Source: Desulfocarbo indianensis (GTDB taxonomy: Bacteria > Desulfobacterota > Desulfarculia > Desulfarculales > Desulfarculaceae). Taken from it: a stretch of DNA of 64,000 nucleotides. Within the stretch, counting starts at the first letter, position 1. Each line of letters opens with the position of its first letter. Below, piece by piece: positions 39,318 through 47,447 of this stretch. A model generated the notes under the pieces. That model saw nothing but the letters and a program-made list of their open reading frames with translations. It was not told the origin of the DNA and made no database searches. Location: assembly GCA_001184205.1 (NCBI GenBank), contig LBMP01000009.1, positions 1 to 64,000 on the forward strand, in the 5' to 3' direction. The position numbers were made by a program, and so were the translations under genes.

Positions 39318-39917
39318 TTAGGATTCCTCGCCCAGTTGGAAACGCGCGAAGCGGCGGATTCTCACGTTCTCGCCGGTCTTGGCGCGCAACTCGTTCAGGA
39401 GGTCCTCGATGGTCTTGTCGGTATCCTTGACAAAGGCCTGCTGCAGGAGACAGGATTCCGCGTAGAACTTCTTCAGCTTGCCTTCCACGATCTTGTCCAT
39501 GATCTTCTCGGGCTTGCCCTGCTCCTTGGCCTGGGCCACGTAGATGGCCTTCTCGCGCTCCAGCACCTCGGCCGGCATCTCCTCGGGGGAGATGCAGATG
39601 GGATTGGTGGCCGCGATGTGCATGGCCACATCCTTGGCGAAGGCCACGAACTCCTCGGTCTTGCCGGTGAAGTCGGTCTCGCAGTTCACCTCCACCATCA
39701 CGCCCAGCTTGCCGCCGGCGTGGATATAGGAGGATATCTGACCTTCGCTGGCCTCGCGGCCGGCCCTTTTAGCGGCCACGGAGAGGCCCTTTTGGCGCAG
39801 CCAGTCGGCGGCCTTTTCCATGTCGCCCTCGGTTTCGGTCAAGGCCTTTTTACAGTCCATCATGCCCGCGTTGGTCTTGTCGCGAAGCTCTTTCACCATC
39901 TGTGCGGATATAGCCAC
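39318..39917 (-). CDS. tsf: Elongation factor Ts
   Basis: EF-Ts is the nucleotide exchange factor for EF-Tu. It starts [20 protein letters not shown], which includes the conserved RxxTxAGxxDCKKAL stretch, and has [20 protein letters not shown] near 80, the core that contacts EF-Tu. At 199 residues it is the short bacterial form with a single core subdomain. GTG 39917 is called as start because AAAGGAG lies 9 nt upstream and the family N-terminus then fits; an ATG-initiated longer frame is not conserved. The 250-bp gap to rpsB holds a GC-rich repeat. Confidence 0.96.
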   Translation of the reverse strand: MAISAQMVKELRDKTNAGMMDCKKALTETEGDMEKAADWLRQKGLSVAAKRAGREASEGQISSYIHAGGKLGVMVEVNCETDFTGKTEEFVAFAKDVAMHIAATNPICISPEEMPAEVLEREKAIYVAQAKEQGKPEKIMDKIVEGKLKKFYAESCLLQQAFVKDTDKTIEDLLNELRAKTGENVRIRRFARFQLGEES

Positions 39918-40008
39918 GGCAATCTGCTCCTTTATCCAGACTCCTCCCCGCCGGGGCCTGGCGGCGCCGGCGGGGAGGCCGGTAATCTCCATATATTTAT
40001 TCGGCTGG

Positions 40009-40160
40009 CCCGGCCGCCATGCTCGCGGCGGCCGGGCCTTGCGATTTCAGCGGCCGGCCACTCCGCCATCCTGGCGGCGAGCGGCCCTTGCAATCCCGGC
40101 GGCCGCCCCTCCGCCATCCTCACGGCGGCAGGTCCGGGCAATCCCGGCGCCCGGGGGCCC
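40009..40160. repeat. GC-rich 48-49-bp repeats with a 12-bp perfect hairpin, rpsB-tsf gap
   Basis: Three diverged units, each opening with a CGCCAT box (40015, 40064, 40112), have spacing of 49 and 48 bp and share CGCCATCCT...GGCGG..GGCCCTTGCAATCCCGGC. The first unit holds a perfect 12-bp stem, GGCCCGGCCGCC (40007-40018) with GGCGGCCGGGCC (40027-40038). No T run follows, so it is not a typical terminator. The repeat lies in the transcribed region between rpsB and tsf. Confidence 0.75.
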
Positions 40161-40172
40161 GGCGCTGGGCGC

Positions 40173-41003
40173 CTAGGCCTGGGGGGCCTCCTCCTGGCCC
40201 TTGCGGATGACCACCACCTCGGGGCCCGCCTCTTCGCCGCGGGCCACGGTCAGCTCGGGCATGTCATCGGGCATCTCAACCTTTTCGGCCCGCCCCTCGC
40301 TGTAGCCGCCGCGCTGCTCGCGGATGGCCAGGCCCTCGTTGATCGCGTCCACGATCTTGCCGGTGATGAGCCGGATGGCCCTGATGGCGTCGTCGTTGCC
40401 CGGAATCAGATAGTTGATATCTTCGGGATCGCAGTTGGTGTCGACGATGGCCACGATGGGTATGCCCAGGCGCTTGGCCTCGTTGACGGCGATTTTCTCC
40501 TTTTTGATATCCACCATGAAGATGACCGCGGGCAGCCGGTTCATGTCCTTGATGCCGCCCAGGTTCTTCTGCAGCTTTTCCAACTCGCGGCCCATGGAGA
40601 CGGCTTCCTTCTTGGGGAAGCGGTTGATGGTGCCGTCGTTGAACATGCCTTCCAGGTACTTGTAGCGCTCGATGGAGCGTTTGATGGTCTGAAAGTTGGT
40701 CAGCATGCCGCCCAGCCAGCGGTGGTTGACGAAATGCATGCCGCAGCGCTGGCTCTCTTCATTGATTATGTCCGCCGCCTGGCGCTTGGTGCCCACGAAA
40801 AGCACCTCGCCGCCCTTGGAAACCGCCTTCACCACATAATCGTAGGCGTCGCGGAAGAGCTTGACGGTCTTTTGCAGGTCGATGATGTAGATGCCGTTGC
40901 GGGCCCCGAAGATGTAGGGTTTCATCTTGGGGTTCCAGCGGCGGGTCTGGTGGCCGAAATGAACGCCGGCCTCCAACAGTTGACGCATGGTCACGTAAGC
41001 CAT
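40173..41003 (-). CDS. rpsB: 30S ribosomal protein S2
   Basis: S2 is a late-assembling protein of the small subunit. The 276-residue sequence starts [20 protein letters not shown], then [38 protein letters not shown] and [13 protein letters not shown]; the late [25 protein letters not shown] is also standard. A ~35-residue acidic C-terminal tail is beyond the usual end. ATG 41003 has GGAGG 6 nt upstream. A promoter at 41202-41230 gives a leader close to 200 nt; in other bacteria S2 represses its own leader. Confidence 0.98.
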   Translation of the reverse strand: MAYVTMRQLLEAGVHFGHQTRRWNPKMKPYIFGARNGIYIIDLQKTVKLFRDAYDYVVKAVSKGGEVLFVGTKRQAADIINEESQRCGMHFVNHRWLGGMLTNFQTIKRSIERYKYLEGMFNDGTINRFPKKEAVSMGRELEKLQKNLGGIKDMNRLPAVIFMVDIKKEKIAVNEAKRLGIPIVAIVDTNCDPEDINYLIPGNDDAIRAIRLITGKIVDAINEGLAIREQRGGYSEGRAEKVEMPDDMPELTVARGEEAGPEVVVIRKGQEEAPQA

Positions 41004-41201
41004 TTCTTGCCTCCGAATCCGGTTGTTCCTCCGCCTCTTTCTTCCGGCCCCGCCCACCGGCGGCTTAAAGCCGCGCCGGCACCGGGCGAACCGTCCAGAG
41101 GCGTGTGTATTGTAAACCGCAGAAGGATAACATAGCCCACCCCGGCCCGCAAGCGGCGGACCAGGCTGCAACATAGTCATCACAAACCGTTTATGACCTG
41201 G

Positions 41202-41230
41202 AGCATACGACCTGGGGGCCCAGGGGTCAA
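41202..41230 (-). promoter_or_regulatory. Predicted sigma-70 promoter of the rpsB operon
   Basis: On the minus strand TTGACC (41230-41225) and TATGCT (41207-41202) are separated by exactly 17 nt. Five and four positions match consensus. Transcription from about 41195 would give a ~190-nt leader containing a strong stem, GCGGCTT (41060-41066) with AAGCCGC (41068-41074), extended by CCGGC/GCCGG. Confidence 0.5.
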
Positions 41231-41325
41231 GCCCTCTGGCGGACACCCGGCGGCGCTCGGATCGCCGCGCCGCGAGTGGCCCGTCAACTGTGCCCCACTA
41301 TACCCATGGTCTTCATGGTTTCCGG

Positions 41326-41354
41326 TTGACAGGTCGGGATTTATATTTTTTAAT
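41326..41354 (+). promoter_or_regulatory. Strong sigma-70 promoter of the arsR-dsrE2 cassette
   Basis: TTGACA (41326-41331) and TTTAAT (41349-41354) lie 17 nt apart, with an AT-rich spacer unlike the GC-rich surroundings. The -35 is a perfect consensus and the -10 has one mismatch. Transcription is expected to start near 41361, inside the adjacent palindrome. Confidence 0.75.
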
Positions 41355-41366
41355 ATATTTAAATAT
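41355..41366 (+). promoter_or_regulatory. Probable ArsR operator overlapping the start of transcription
   Basis: ATATTTAAATAT is a perfect 12-bp palindrome located directly after the -10 box and before the ArsR coding start at 41383. Short AT-rich palindromes at this place are the usual binding sites of ArsR-type repressors, so negative autoregulation is inferred. Confidence 0.6.
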
Positions 41367-41382
41367 GCAGAGGTTTGCATGT

Positions 41383-41685
41383 ATGCGGCTGGATAAAGAC
41401 TTTCTCAATTTCGCGGCGGACATGCTCAGGGTGATGGGCCACCCTTTGCGCATAAGAATCGCGCAGTTCCTGGAAAGCGGCGAGCAGAAGGTGGGCGATA
41501 TCGCCAGCGCCGTGGGCGCCAGCCAATCGGCCACCTCCCAGCACCTGAAGGCCATGCGCGTGCGGGGCCTGCTGAATTCCCGGCGCGAGGCCACCAACGT
41601 GTATTACTCCATCGCCAGGCAGGAGATATACAGGATCATCCAATGCATCCGCGAGGGGCAGGCCCAGACCGCCCGCCACGGCTAA
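41383..41685 (+). CDS. ArsR-family transcriptional regulator
   Basis: A 100-residue winged-helix repressor. The fold is clear: FAADMLRVMGHPLRIRIAQFL, then the recognition helix KVGDIASAVGASQSATSQHLKAMRVRGLL, cited in parts, and the beta-wing RREATNVYYSIA. No CxC metal motif is present in helix alpha3 and no cysteine occurs after the start, which argues against a metal sensor; members of this subgroup can sense sulfide or redox state by other means. ATG 41383 has AGAGG about 9 nt upstream. It heads the cassette and is the likely controller of the dsrE2, fadL and thioredoxin genes. Confidence 0.9.
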   Translation: MRLDKDFLNFAADMLRVMGHPLRIRIAQFLESGEQKVGDIASAVGASQSATSQHLKAMRVRGLLNSRREATNVYYSIARQEIYRIIQCIREGQAQTARHG

Positions 41686-41712
41686 CCCATTGTTTATATT
41701 GGAGGGCGTTTC

Positions 41713-42276
41713 ATGGATCAGGAGATTCAAGCCTACATCGACCAGAAAGTTCAGGAGGCCTTGGAAAGCCAGCTGGACCAGCGCATAAAAGCCGCCCTCA
41801 AGGCCCAGGGCAATGACAGCCGCGCGGCCATCGTGGCCTCCAAGGGCTCTTTGGATATGGCCTATCCGCCCCTGATCCTGGCCTCCACCTGCGCGGCCCT
41901 GGACATTGATTGCCAAGTGTTCTTCACCTTTTACGGCCTGGACATCATAAACCGGAAAAAATACCGCAGCCTCAAGGTGCCGCCCATCGCCAACCCGGCC
42001 ATGCCGGTGCCCATGCCCAACATCCTGGGCATGCTGCCGGGCATGACCGCCATGGCCACCATGATGATGAACAAATGGATGAAGGACCAGAACGTGCCCA
42101 GCATCCCCGAACTCATCGATACCTGCAAGGAATTCGACGTGAAGCTCATCGGCTGCCAGATGACCATGGACGTGATGGGGGTCAAGAAGGAAGACCTGAT
42201 CGACGGCATCGAGGTGGGCGGCGCGGCCTACTTCCTGGAATACGCCTCGCGCAGCAACATAACCTTGTTCATTTAG
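41713..42276 (+). CDS. DsrE/DsrF/DrsH-like (DsrE2-type) sulfur-relay protein
   Basis: A 187-residue protein. A charged N-terminal helix is followed by RAAIVASKGSLDMAYPPLILA, an intact DsrE strand-helix, then CAALDIDCQVFFTFYGLDI with two cysteines, a hydrophobic Met/Pro-rich loop (PMPNILGMLPGMTAMATMMM), and SIPELIDTCKEFDVKLIGCQMTMDVMG with two more cysteines (cited in parts). DsrE2 proteins carry persulfide on a cysteine in sulfur oxidation or polysulfide reduction; the cysteine CxM in GCQM is the likely one. GGAGG precedes the ATG. The Met-rich loop may insert at or bind a membrane. Confidence 0.9.
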   Translation: MDQEIQAYIDQKVQEALESQLDQRIKAALKAQGNDSRAAIVASKGSLDMAYPPLILASTCAALDIDCQVFFTFYGLDIINRKKYRSLKVPPIANPAMPVPMPNILGMLPGMTAMATMMMNKWMKDQNVPSIPELIDTCKEFDVKLIGCQMTMDVMGVKKEDLIDGIEVGGAAYFLEYASRSNITLFI

Positions 42277-42289
42277 CTTGCCCGCCGGC

Positions 42290-42312
42290 CTTCCCGGATT
42301 TTCTCCGGGAAG
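42290..42312 (+). other. Stem-loop after the dsrE2-like gene
   Basis: CTTCCCGGA (42290-42298) pairs perfectly with TCCGGGAAG (42304-42312) across a 5-nt loop, 14 bp after the stop codon. No T run follows, so it is probably not a full terminator. It may stabilise the arsR-dsrE2 message and lower expression of the downstream channel gene. The remaining 150 bp to the fadL-like gene shows only its ribosome-binding site. Confidence 0.55.
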
Positions 42313-42460
42313 CGGTGCCTTCATAAAACCCGCGGCCCGCATTCTTGCGCCGATGGCTGGTCGACCTCTTCTCCTGCGCCGCGGGCGGGCCTCAAGCCCC
42401 GTCCGGCGGGGCCGCCGGGCGGGACACTGGCAACCAACCGTTTTAAAAGGGGAAAGGAAC

Positions 42461-43711
42461 ATGCGTAGGGCAAGCGTATGGTTATTGGCGGCAGCGCTCC
42501 TGGCCTGTCCCGCCGCCGCTCTGGCCACCAACGGCATGAACATGATCGGCACCGGCGCGGTGGCCTCGGGCATGGGCGGGGCGGACGCGGCGGTGCCGGC
42601 GGGCTGCACCGCCATCGCCGGCAACCCGGCCCAATTGGCCACCACCTGCAACCGGGTGGTTTCGGCGGGCACGGCGCTTTTGATGCCCAAAATGGACGTG
42701 CAGATGCCGGGCTCCGGCGAGGTGGGCAATGAAAACCAGATATTCCCCCTGCCCTTTTTCGGCTATGCCCAGCGCATCGGGGTGAGCCCCTGGAGCATCG
42801 GCCTGGGCGTGTTCGCCCAGGGCGGCATGGGCGTCGATTTCCGGGAGGCGCCGGCCGGGCCCGGCGCCAAGGACGACCTCTACTCCCAGGTGGCCTTCAT
42901 GCGCCTGGCCCCCACCGTGGCCTACAACGTGAACGACAAATTCACCCTGGGCGCCAGCCTGTTCGCGGGCTACGCCACGGTGGATTACGAGTTTTTCCCC
43001 AACCTGCCCATGGGCCAGAGCGTAACCGGCTTAAGCTCCTACACCCTGGCCGGCCGGCTGGGCTTCAGCTATCAGCTCAACGAAAAATGGGCCATCGGCG
43101 GCACCTACACCACCAAGAGCGCCCTGGATTTCGACGATGGCGAGATGAAGGCCAATTTCGGCCCCCTGGGCGTGGTGACCTACAAGGACGTTTCCATGGA
43201 GGACTTCACCTGGCCCCAGCAGCTGGAGTTCGGCGTTTCCTTCCGGCCGGCCGCCAAATGGCTGCTGGCCTTTGACATAAGCTGGATCAACTGGTCCAAC
43301 GCCATCGAAACGGTGAAGGTCAAGGCCAAGAACCCCAACGTTGCCCTGCCGCCCCAGTATCAAAGCCTGGAAGTGCCCTTTATCATGGACTGGAAGGACC
43401 AATGGGTCTTCGCCCTGGGCGCCCAATACGAGATCAACGCCAACTGGACCGTGCGGGCCGGCTACAACTACGGCAAGAGCCCCATACCGGATGACACCGT
43501 GAATCCCCTGTTCCCGGCCATCGTGGAGCACCACCTCACCGCCGGCTTCACTTTCTCCCATGGCGATTTCGACATCGACTTCGCCTATGAGCACGGCTTC
43601 GAGCACAGCCAGAAGAACACCGGCGCGCCTTCGACCACCAACCCCTTCGCCGGCACCGAGGTTTCCCACTATCAGGACACCCTGCATTTCATGGTTTCCT
43701 ACCGCTTCTAG
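42461..43711 (+). CDS. FadL/OmpP1-family outer-membrane channel
   Basis: A 416-residue outer-membrane beta-barrel. The signal peptide is VWLLAAALLACPAAALA, with mature TNGMNMIGTGAVASGMGGAD, the typical FadL N-terminal hatch. Alternating strands (LAGRLGFSYQLNEKWAIGGTY, WTVRAGYNYGKS) continue to the C-terminal aromatic residue F of the last strand (LHFMVSYRF), as required by the BAM machine. FadL channels take up hydrophobic compounds by lateral diffusion: fatty acids, toluene, possibly elemental sulfur. GGGGAAAGG precedes the ATG. Preceded by the dsrE2-like gene, followed 17 bp on by the thioredoxin-like pair. Confidence 0.93.
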   Translation: MRRASVWLLAAALLACPAAALATNGMNMIGTGAVASGMGGADAAVPAGCTAIAGNPAQLATTCNRVVSAGTALLMPKMDVQMPGSGEVGNENQIFPLPFFGYAQRIGVSPWSIGLGVFAQGGMGVDFREAPAGPGAKDDLYSQVAFMRLAPTVAYNVNDKFTLGASLFAGYATVDYEFFPNLPMGQSVTGLSSYTLAGRLGFSYQLNEKWAIGGTYTTKSALDFDDGEMKANFGPLGVVTYKDVSMEDFTWPQQLEFGVSFRPAAKWLLAFDISWINWSNAIETVKVKAKNPNVALPPQYQSLEVPFIMDWKDQWVFALGAQYEINANWTVRAGYNYGKSPIPDDTVNPLFPAIVEHHLTAGFTFSHGDFDIDFAYEHGFEHSQKNTGAPSTTNPFAGTEVSHYQDTLHFMVSYRF

Positions 43712-43727
43712 GGAGGAGTGAAAAGTC

Positions 43728-44216
43728 ATGGGCGTTAAACACGCGACATCCATCCTGGCGGCGGCGCTGCTCCTGGCCCTGTTTGCGGCTTTGGCCGCGG
43801 ACCTGAGCCAAGCCGTGGCCCAAGCCTCCCCGGAGGTGCACTGGCAAAGCCTGGAACGGGCCCAGGCCTTACAAAAGGCCGAAGGCAAGCCCATGGTGGT
43901 GTTTTTCCATCTCTCCTATTGCTGGCGCTGCAAGGAGATGAAGCGCAAGGTCTACGCCGACGCCCGGGTCAGCGACCGCCTCAACCGCCAATTCATCCCG
44001 GCCGAGGTGGATTTGGCCCAGCGGGAAGAGCTGGGCAGGAGCCTGGGGGTGGACTATGTGCCCACCCACCTGTTTCTGGCCCCGGACGGCCACGAGGTTC
44101 TCCGGGAAAAGGGCGTTATCGCGCTGGAGGATTATCTTTTGATGCTGGATTACCTGGCCGGCGGGCATTACGCCGCCATGAGCTTTCAGGCCTATACCGA
44201 GAGCCGCCGCAAATGA
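43728..44216 (+). CDS. Periplasmic thioredoxin-like protein 1 (CWRC)
   Basis: A 162-residue exported thioredoxin-fold protein. A signal peptide (ATSILAAALLLALFAALAA) is followed by MVVFFHLSYCWRCKEMKR, whose CxxC lies near residue 65, FIPAEVDLAQREELGRSLGV and the cis-proline region YVPTHLFLAPDG. This is the Thioredoxin_7/DUF255-like type, shown by the extra C-terminal helix with the GGHY...SFQAY motif. Expected to act as a thiol-disulfide or persulfide reductase in the periplasm. It shares the C-terminal motif with the following gene, with which it overlaps by 4 bp. Confidence 0.9.
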   Translation: MGVKHATSILAAALLLALFAALAADLSQAVAQASPEVHWQSLERAQALQKAEGKPMVVFFHLSYCWRCKEMKRKVYADARVSDRLNRQFIPAEVDLAQREELGRSLGVDYVPTHLFLAPDGHEVLREKGVIALEDYLLMLDYLAGGHYAAMSFQAYTESRRK

Positions 44217-44707
44217 CGGCGGGAAGCATCATGCCCGGCGCGCCCCGGGTCTCGCGGCCCTGGGCGCGCTTTCTTCTTTGCCTGCTCTTGCTTTTGATCT
44301 GCCTGCCGGCCGCGGCCGCCGGGGCGGAGCAGATAAAGTGGCTGACCTACGCGCAAACCCTGGAGCTGGCCCCCAGCGCGGCCAAGCCGGTCTTCATTTA
44401 TTTCCGGGCGCCCTGGTGCCATTTCTGCAAGAAGATGCAGAGCCAGGTCTTTCCCGAGGCCCAGGTGAGCGCCGCCCTCAACCGCGATTTCCTGGCGGTG
44501 GACGTGGACGTGACCCAGGAGCGCCGGGTGGCCGAGGCGTATCAGGTCAGTTACCTGCCCACCTCCATTTTTCTCTCGCCCCAGGGCAAGCCGGTGCTGG
44601 TCTTGCGGGGCTTTCTGCCGGCGGAGCGCCTGCTGAGCGCCCTGGCCTACATGGCCGGGGGTCATTATAAAAAAAAGAGCTTCCAGGATTACGAAAGCCA
44701 GCCCTGA
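44213..44707 (+). CDS. Periplasmic thioredoxin-like protein 2 (CHFC)
   Basis: A 164-residue paralogue of the preceding protein. The N-terminal signal peptide is ARFLLCLLLLLICLPAAAAG; then KPVFIYFRAPWCHFCKKMQ, with CxxC near residue 75, LAVDVDVTQERR, YLPTSIFLSPQGKPVLVLRG and the same GGHY...SFQDY end. The mature fold is thioredoxin with an active site CHFC, close to that of disulfide reductases. ATG 44213 overlaps the upstream stop (ATGA); ATG 44231 is possible. The pair lies at the end of the ArsR cassette. Confidence 0.9.
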   Translation: MTAGSIMPGAPRVSRPWARFLLCLLLLLICLPAAAAGAEQIKWLTYAQTLELAPSAAKPVFIYFRAPWCHFCKKMQSQVFPEAQVSAALNRDFLAVDVDVTQERRVAEAYQVSYLPTSIFLSPQGKPVLVLRGFLPAERLLSALAYMAGGHYKKKSFQDYESQP

Positions 44708-44790
44708 GCCGCGTGACTGGCGGCGAAGAGGCAGGCCGCTCCCCCTTTGCCGCGCCGGCCAGAGCCCGCCGCCGCCTAAGGCACGCCAGG

Positions 44791-45039
44791 CTATCTCCTG
44801 ATCAGGCCCACGAAAAAGAGCACCACCACCGCGCCCACCGTGGCGGTGATGATGGAGCCCAGCAGCCCCGAAGCTGAAATGCCCAGCAGGTTGAACAGAA
44901 ATCCTCCCACCAAGGCGCCCGCCACGCCCAGGATGATGTTGCCCAAGAGGCCGAACCCGCCCGACCGCATGATCTTTCCCGCCAGCCAGCCCGCCAGCGC
45001 GCCGATCAGCAGAAAAATCAATATCGCTTTCAGTTCCAT
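44791..45039 (-). CDS. GlsB/YeaQ/YmgE-family small membrane protein
   Basis: An 82-residue, three-helix membrane protein. AILIFLLIGALAGWLAGKIM, GLLGNIILGVAGALVGGFLF and LLGSIITATVGAVVVLFFVG are glycine-rich helices, and the internal repeat of G-x-x-x-G positions is typical of this transglycosylase-associated family. Its role (membrane stress response) is poorly known. ATG 45039 follows GGAAGAG; a longer frame to 45150 has no support. It is convergent with the thioredoxin-like pair and stands alone. Confidence 0.9.
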   Translation of the reverse strand: MELKAILIFLLIGALAGWLAGKIMRSGGFGLLGNIILGVAGALVGGFLFNLLGISASGLLGSIITATVGAVVVLFFVGLIRR

Positions 45040-45224
45040 GACTCTTCCCGTTTGATGGCATGACAGTGGGGCACTCCCCCGCCTCCCGGCGCGGCCGCCG
45101 GCAACGCGGGCCCTTGTTTTAAGGATAACCGCCCGGCGGCCCCACCCCAAGCGGGGCTTGGCAACTTTCTTTTCTGATGAGTCAAAACGTGTAAGCAGAC
45201 GGGCTTAAAGGGAGCGCCGGGAAT

Positions 45225-47447
45225 CTAGTCCCGGATAATGACCTGGCGGGGCTTGGAGCCGTCCGAGGGCCCCACGATGCCCTCGCGCTCCATCTGCTCG
45301 ATCATGCGGGCGGCGCGGTTGTAGCCCACCCGCAAGCGGCGCTGCACATAGGAGATGGACGCCTGGCCGGTTTCCTTGACCAGGGCCAGCGCGTCGGCGT
45401 AGCGCTCATCCTCGGCGTCGTCCGCTTCGCCGTTTTCGCCCGCCTCGCTGGTGGCCTGCACCACGGTTTCGTCGTATTGGGGCTGGGCCTGTTTTTTCAC
45501 GAAGCCGACCACGTCCTCGATCTCCCGGTCGGAGACAAAGGCCCCGTGCAGGCGCGCCACGCCCGAGACCCCCGGCTGGGAAAAAAGCATGTCGCCCAGG
45601 CCCAGGAGATGCTCGGCCCCCTGCTGGTCCAGGATGGTGCGCGAATCCACCCGCGAGGTGACCTTGAAGGAGATGCGGGCCGGAAAGTTGGCCTTGATGA
45701 GGCCGGTGATGACGTCCACCGAGGGCCGCTGGGTGGCCAGCACCAGATGGATGCCGGCGGCGCGGGCCATCTGGGCCAGGCGGGTGATGAGCGCCTCCAC
45801 CTCCTTGGAGGAAACCATCATGAGATCGGCCAGCTCGTCGATGATGATGACCACGTAGGGCAGGGGCTCCATGAGCGGCTCGTCCGGCTCCGTGGGCGGG
45901 GGCGGCCCCTCCTTGGCCAGGCGCTGGTTGAAGGACTTGATGTTGCGCACGTTCAGGCGGGCCAGAAGCTCGTAGCGTCGCTCCATCTCCGCCACGGCCC
46001 AGCGCAGGCCGGCGGTGGCCTCCTGGGGGTTGGTGATGATGGGATAGAGCAGGTGGGGTATGTCGTTGTAGGTGCTCAGCTCGATGCGCTTGGGGTCCAC
46101 CATCAGAAGCCGCACCTGATCCGGCGAGGCCTTGTACAGGATGGAGAGCACCAGGGTGTTGATGAAAACGCTCTTGCCCGCGCCGGTGGCCCCGGCGATG
46201 AGCAGATGGGGCATGCGGGCCAGGCTGTTCACCACCGGCATGCCCAGGATGTCCTTGCCCAGGGCGATGGTGAGGGGGCTGGCGGCCTGCTGATAGGCCG
46301 GCGAGGCCAGCAAATCCTTGAGGAACACGGTTTCCCGCCGGTTGTTGGGTATCTCTATGCCGATGACCGCCTTGCCGGGAATGGGGGCCACGATGCGGAT
46401 GGAGGTGGCCCGCAGGTTCATGGCCAGATCGTCGGAAAGGCCGGCCACCTTGGAGATCTTCACCCCCGGCGCGGGCATGAATTCATACATGGTGACCACC
46501 GGGCCGGGCGCCACCTCCACCACCTGACCCTGCACGCCGAAGTCGCCCAGCTTTTTTTCCAGGAGGCGCGAATTGTATTTCAGGCTCTCGGCGTGGTCCG
46601 GGGCGGTCTGCACCTGGGGCTCCTGCAGGAGGTTCAGGGTGGGCAGCTTGTATTTCTCCCCGGCGAAAGAGAGCTTTTCCTGCTGGGGAGGGGCGGCCTT
46701 GGGCGCTTCCAGGCGCGGCTTGATGCGAGGGCCTTGGCCCCCCTCCGGCGCGGCGAGGGGCTCCGCCGGTTCCTCCGCCTGGGGCTCCTCTATGGGCATT
46801 GACCCGGCCGGGTTTTCCTCGGCGCTCGCCTCCCAGGGCTCGGCCGGTTCTTGCGGCTCGCCCTCGGGGACGGGTTTCCTGGCCAGGCCGGGCAGGTTCA
46901 GCATGTCCGGAATGTCAGCGATCACCGGCCAGATGGACCAGACCACCGCGGCCAGGCCGGCGGCGGCCGCCAAAGCCGGGGTGAGCCAGCCCAGGGGCGC
47001 GGGCAGGGCCTGGCTCAGCGCCTGGGCCAGGGCCAGGCCGGCCTCGCCGCCCAGGGGCAGCGACCCCGCGCAAATCCTGGCCCCGAAAAAGCCGAACACC
47101 CCGGCCAGGCCCACCATGAACCAGAGCCCGCCGCCGGCCAGCCAGACCAGGGCCGCGGCCCTGCGCTCCCGGAACAGATAGGCCCCGGCCAGGACGCCCA
47201 GCCCCGTTAAAATCCAGGCCGCGCCCCCCATGCTTTGCAAGAACACCCCGGCCAGCGCCTGGGCCGGCCAGCCCAGGAAGTGGCCGCCGGCGGGTTTATA
47301 GCCGATAAAGGCCGCGGCCAAGAGGCCCGCCCCCAGCCAACAGGCCGCGGCACCGAGCGGCCAGGTCCAAGAGGGCGGCGGGGCAAAGGGGTCCAGGTTC
47401 CCCTGATAGGCGGCGGGTTTCCGGCTCTGGCTGGCCAAGGCGGGCAT
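45225..47447 (-). CDS. ftsK: DNA translocase FtsK/SpoIIIE
   Basis: A membrane-anchored DNA pump for chromosome separation at the septum. About 740 residues. Four hydrophobic helices lie in the first 180 residues, then an acidic Pro/Glu/Ala linker (180-270) shorter than in E. coli. The alpha/beta motor follows with Walker A LLIAGATGAGKSVFIN near 420 and Walker B IIIDELADLMM near 560, ATQRPSVDVITGLIKAN, and a C-terminal winged-helix gamma domain (ISYVQRRLRVGYNRAARMIE), which reads KOPS-like sites. Start: ATG 47447 is chosen, but a TTG at 47456 is in frame; neither has a well-spaced ribosome-binding site. Confidence 0.95.
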   Translation of the reverse strand: MPALASQSRKPAAYQGNLDPFAPPPSWTWPLGAAACWLGAGLLAAAFIGYKPAGGHFLGWPAQALAGVFLQSMGGAAWILTGLGVLAGAYLFRERRAAALVWLAGGGLWFMVGLAGVFGFFGARICAGSLPLGGEAGLALAQALSQALPAPLGWLTPALAAAAGLAAVVWSIWPVIADIPDMLNLPGLARKPVPEGEPQEPAEPWEASAEENPAGSMPIEEPQAEEPAEPLAAPEGGQGPRIKPRLEAPKAAPPQQEKLSFAGEKYKLPTLNLLQEPQVQTAPDHAESLKYNSRLLEKKLGDFGVQGQVVEVAPGPVVTMYEFMPAPGVKISKVAGLSDDLAMNLRATSIRIVAPIPGKAVIGIEIPNNRRETVFLKDLLASPAYQQAASPLTIALGKDILGMPVVNSLARMPHLLIAGATGAGKSVFINTLVLSILYKASPDQVRLLMVDPKRIELSTYNDIPHLLYPIITNPQEATAGLRWAVAEMERRYELLARLNVRNIKSFNQRLAKEGPPPPTEPDEPLMEPLPYVVIIIDELADLMMVSSKEVEALITRLAQMARAAGIHLVLATQRPSVDVITGLIKANFPARISFKVTSRVDSRTILDQQGAEHLLGLGDMLFSQPGVSGVARLHGAFVSDREIEDVVGFVKKQAQPQYDETVVQATSEAGENGEADDAEDERYADALALVKETGQASISYVQRRLRVGYNRAARMIEQMEREGIVGPSDGSKPRQVIIRD

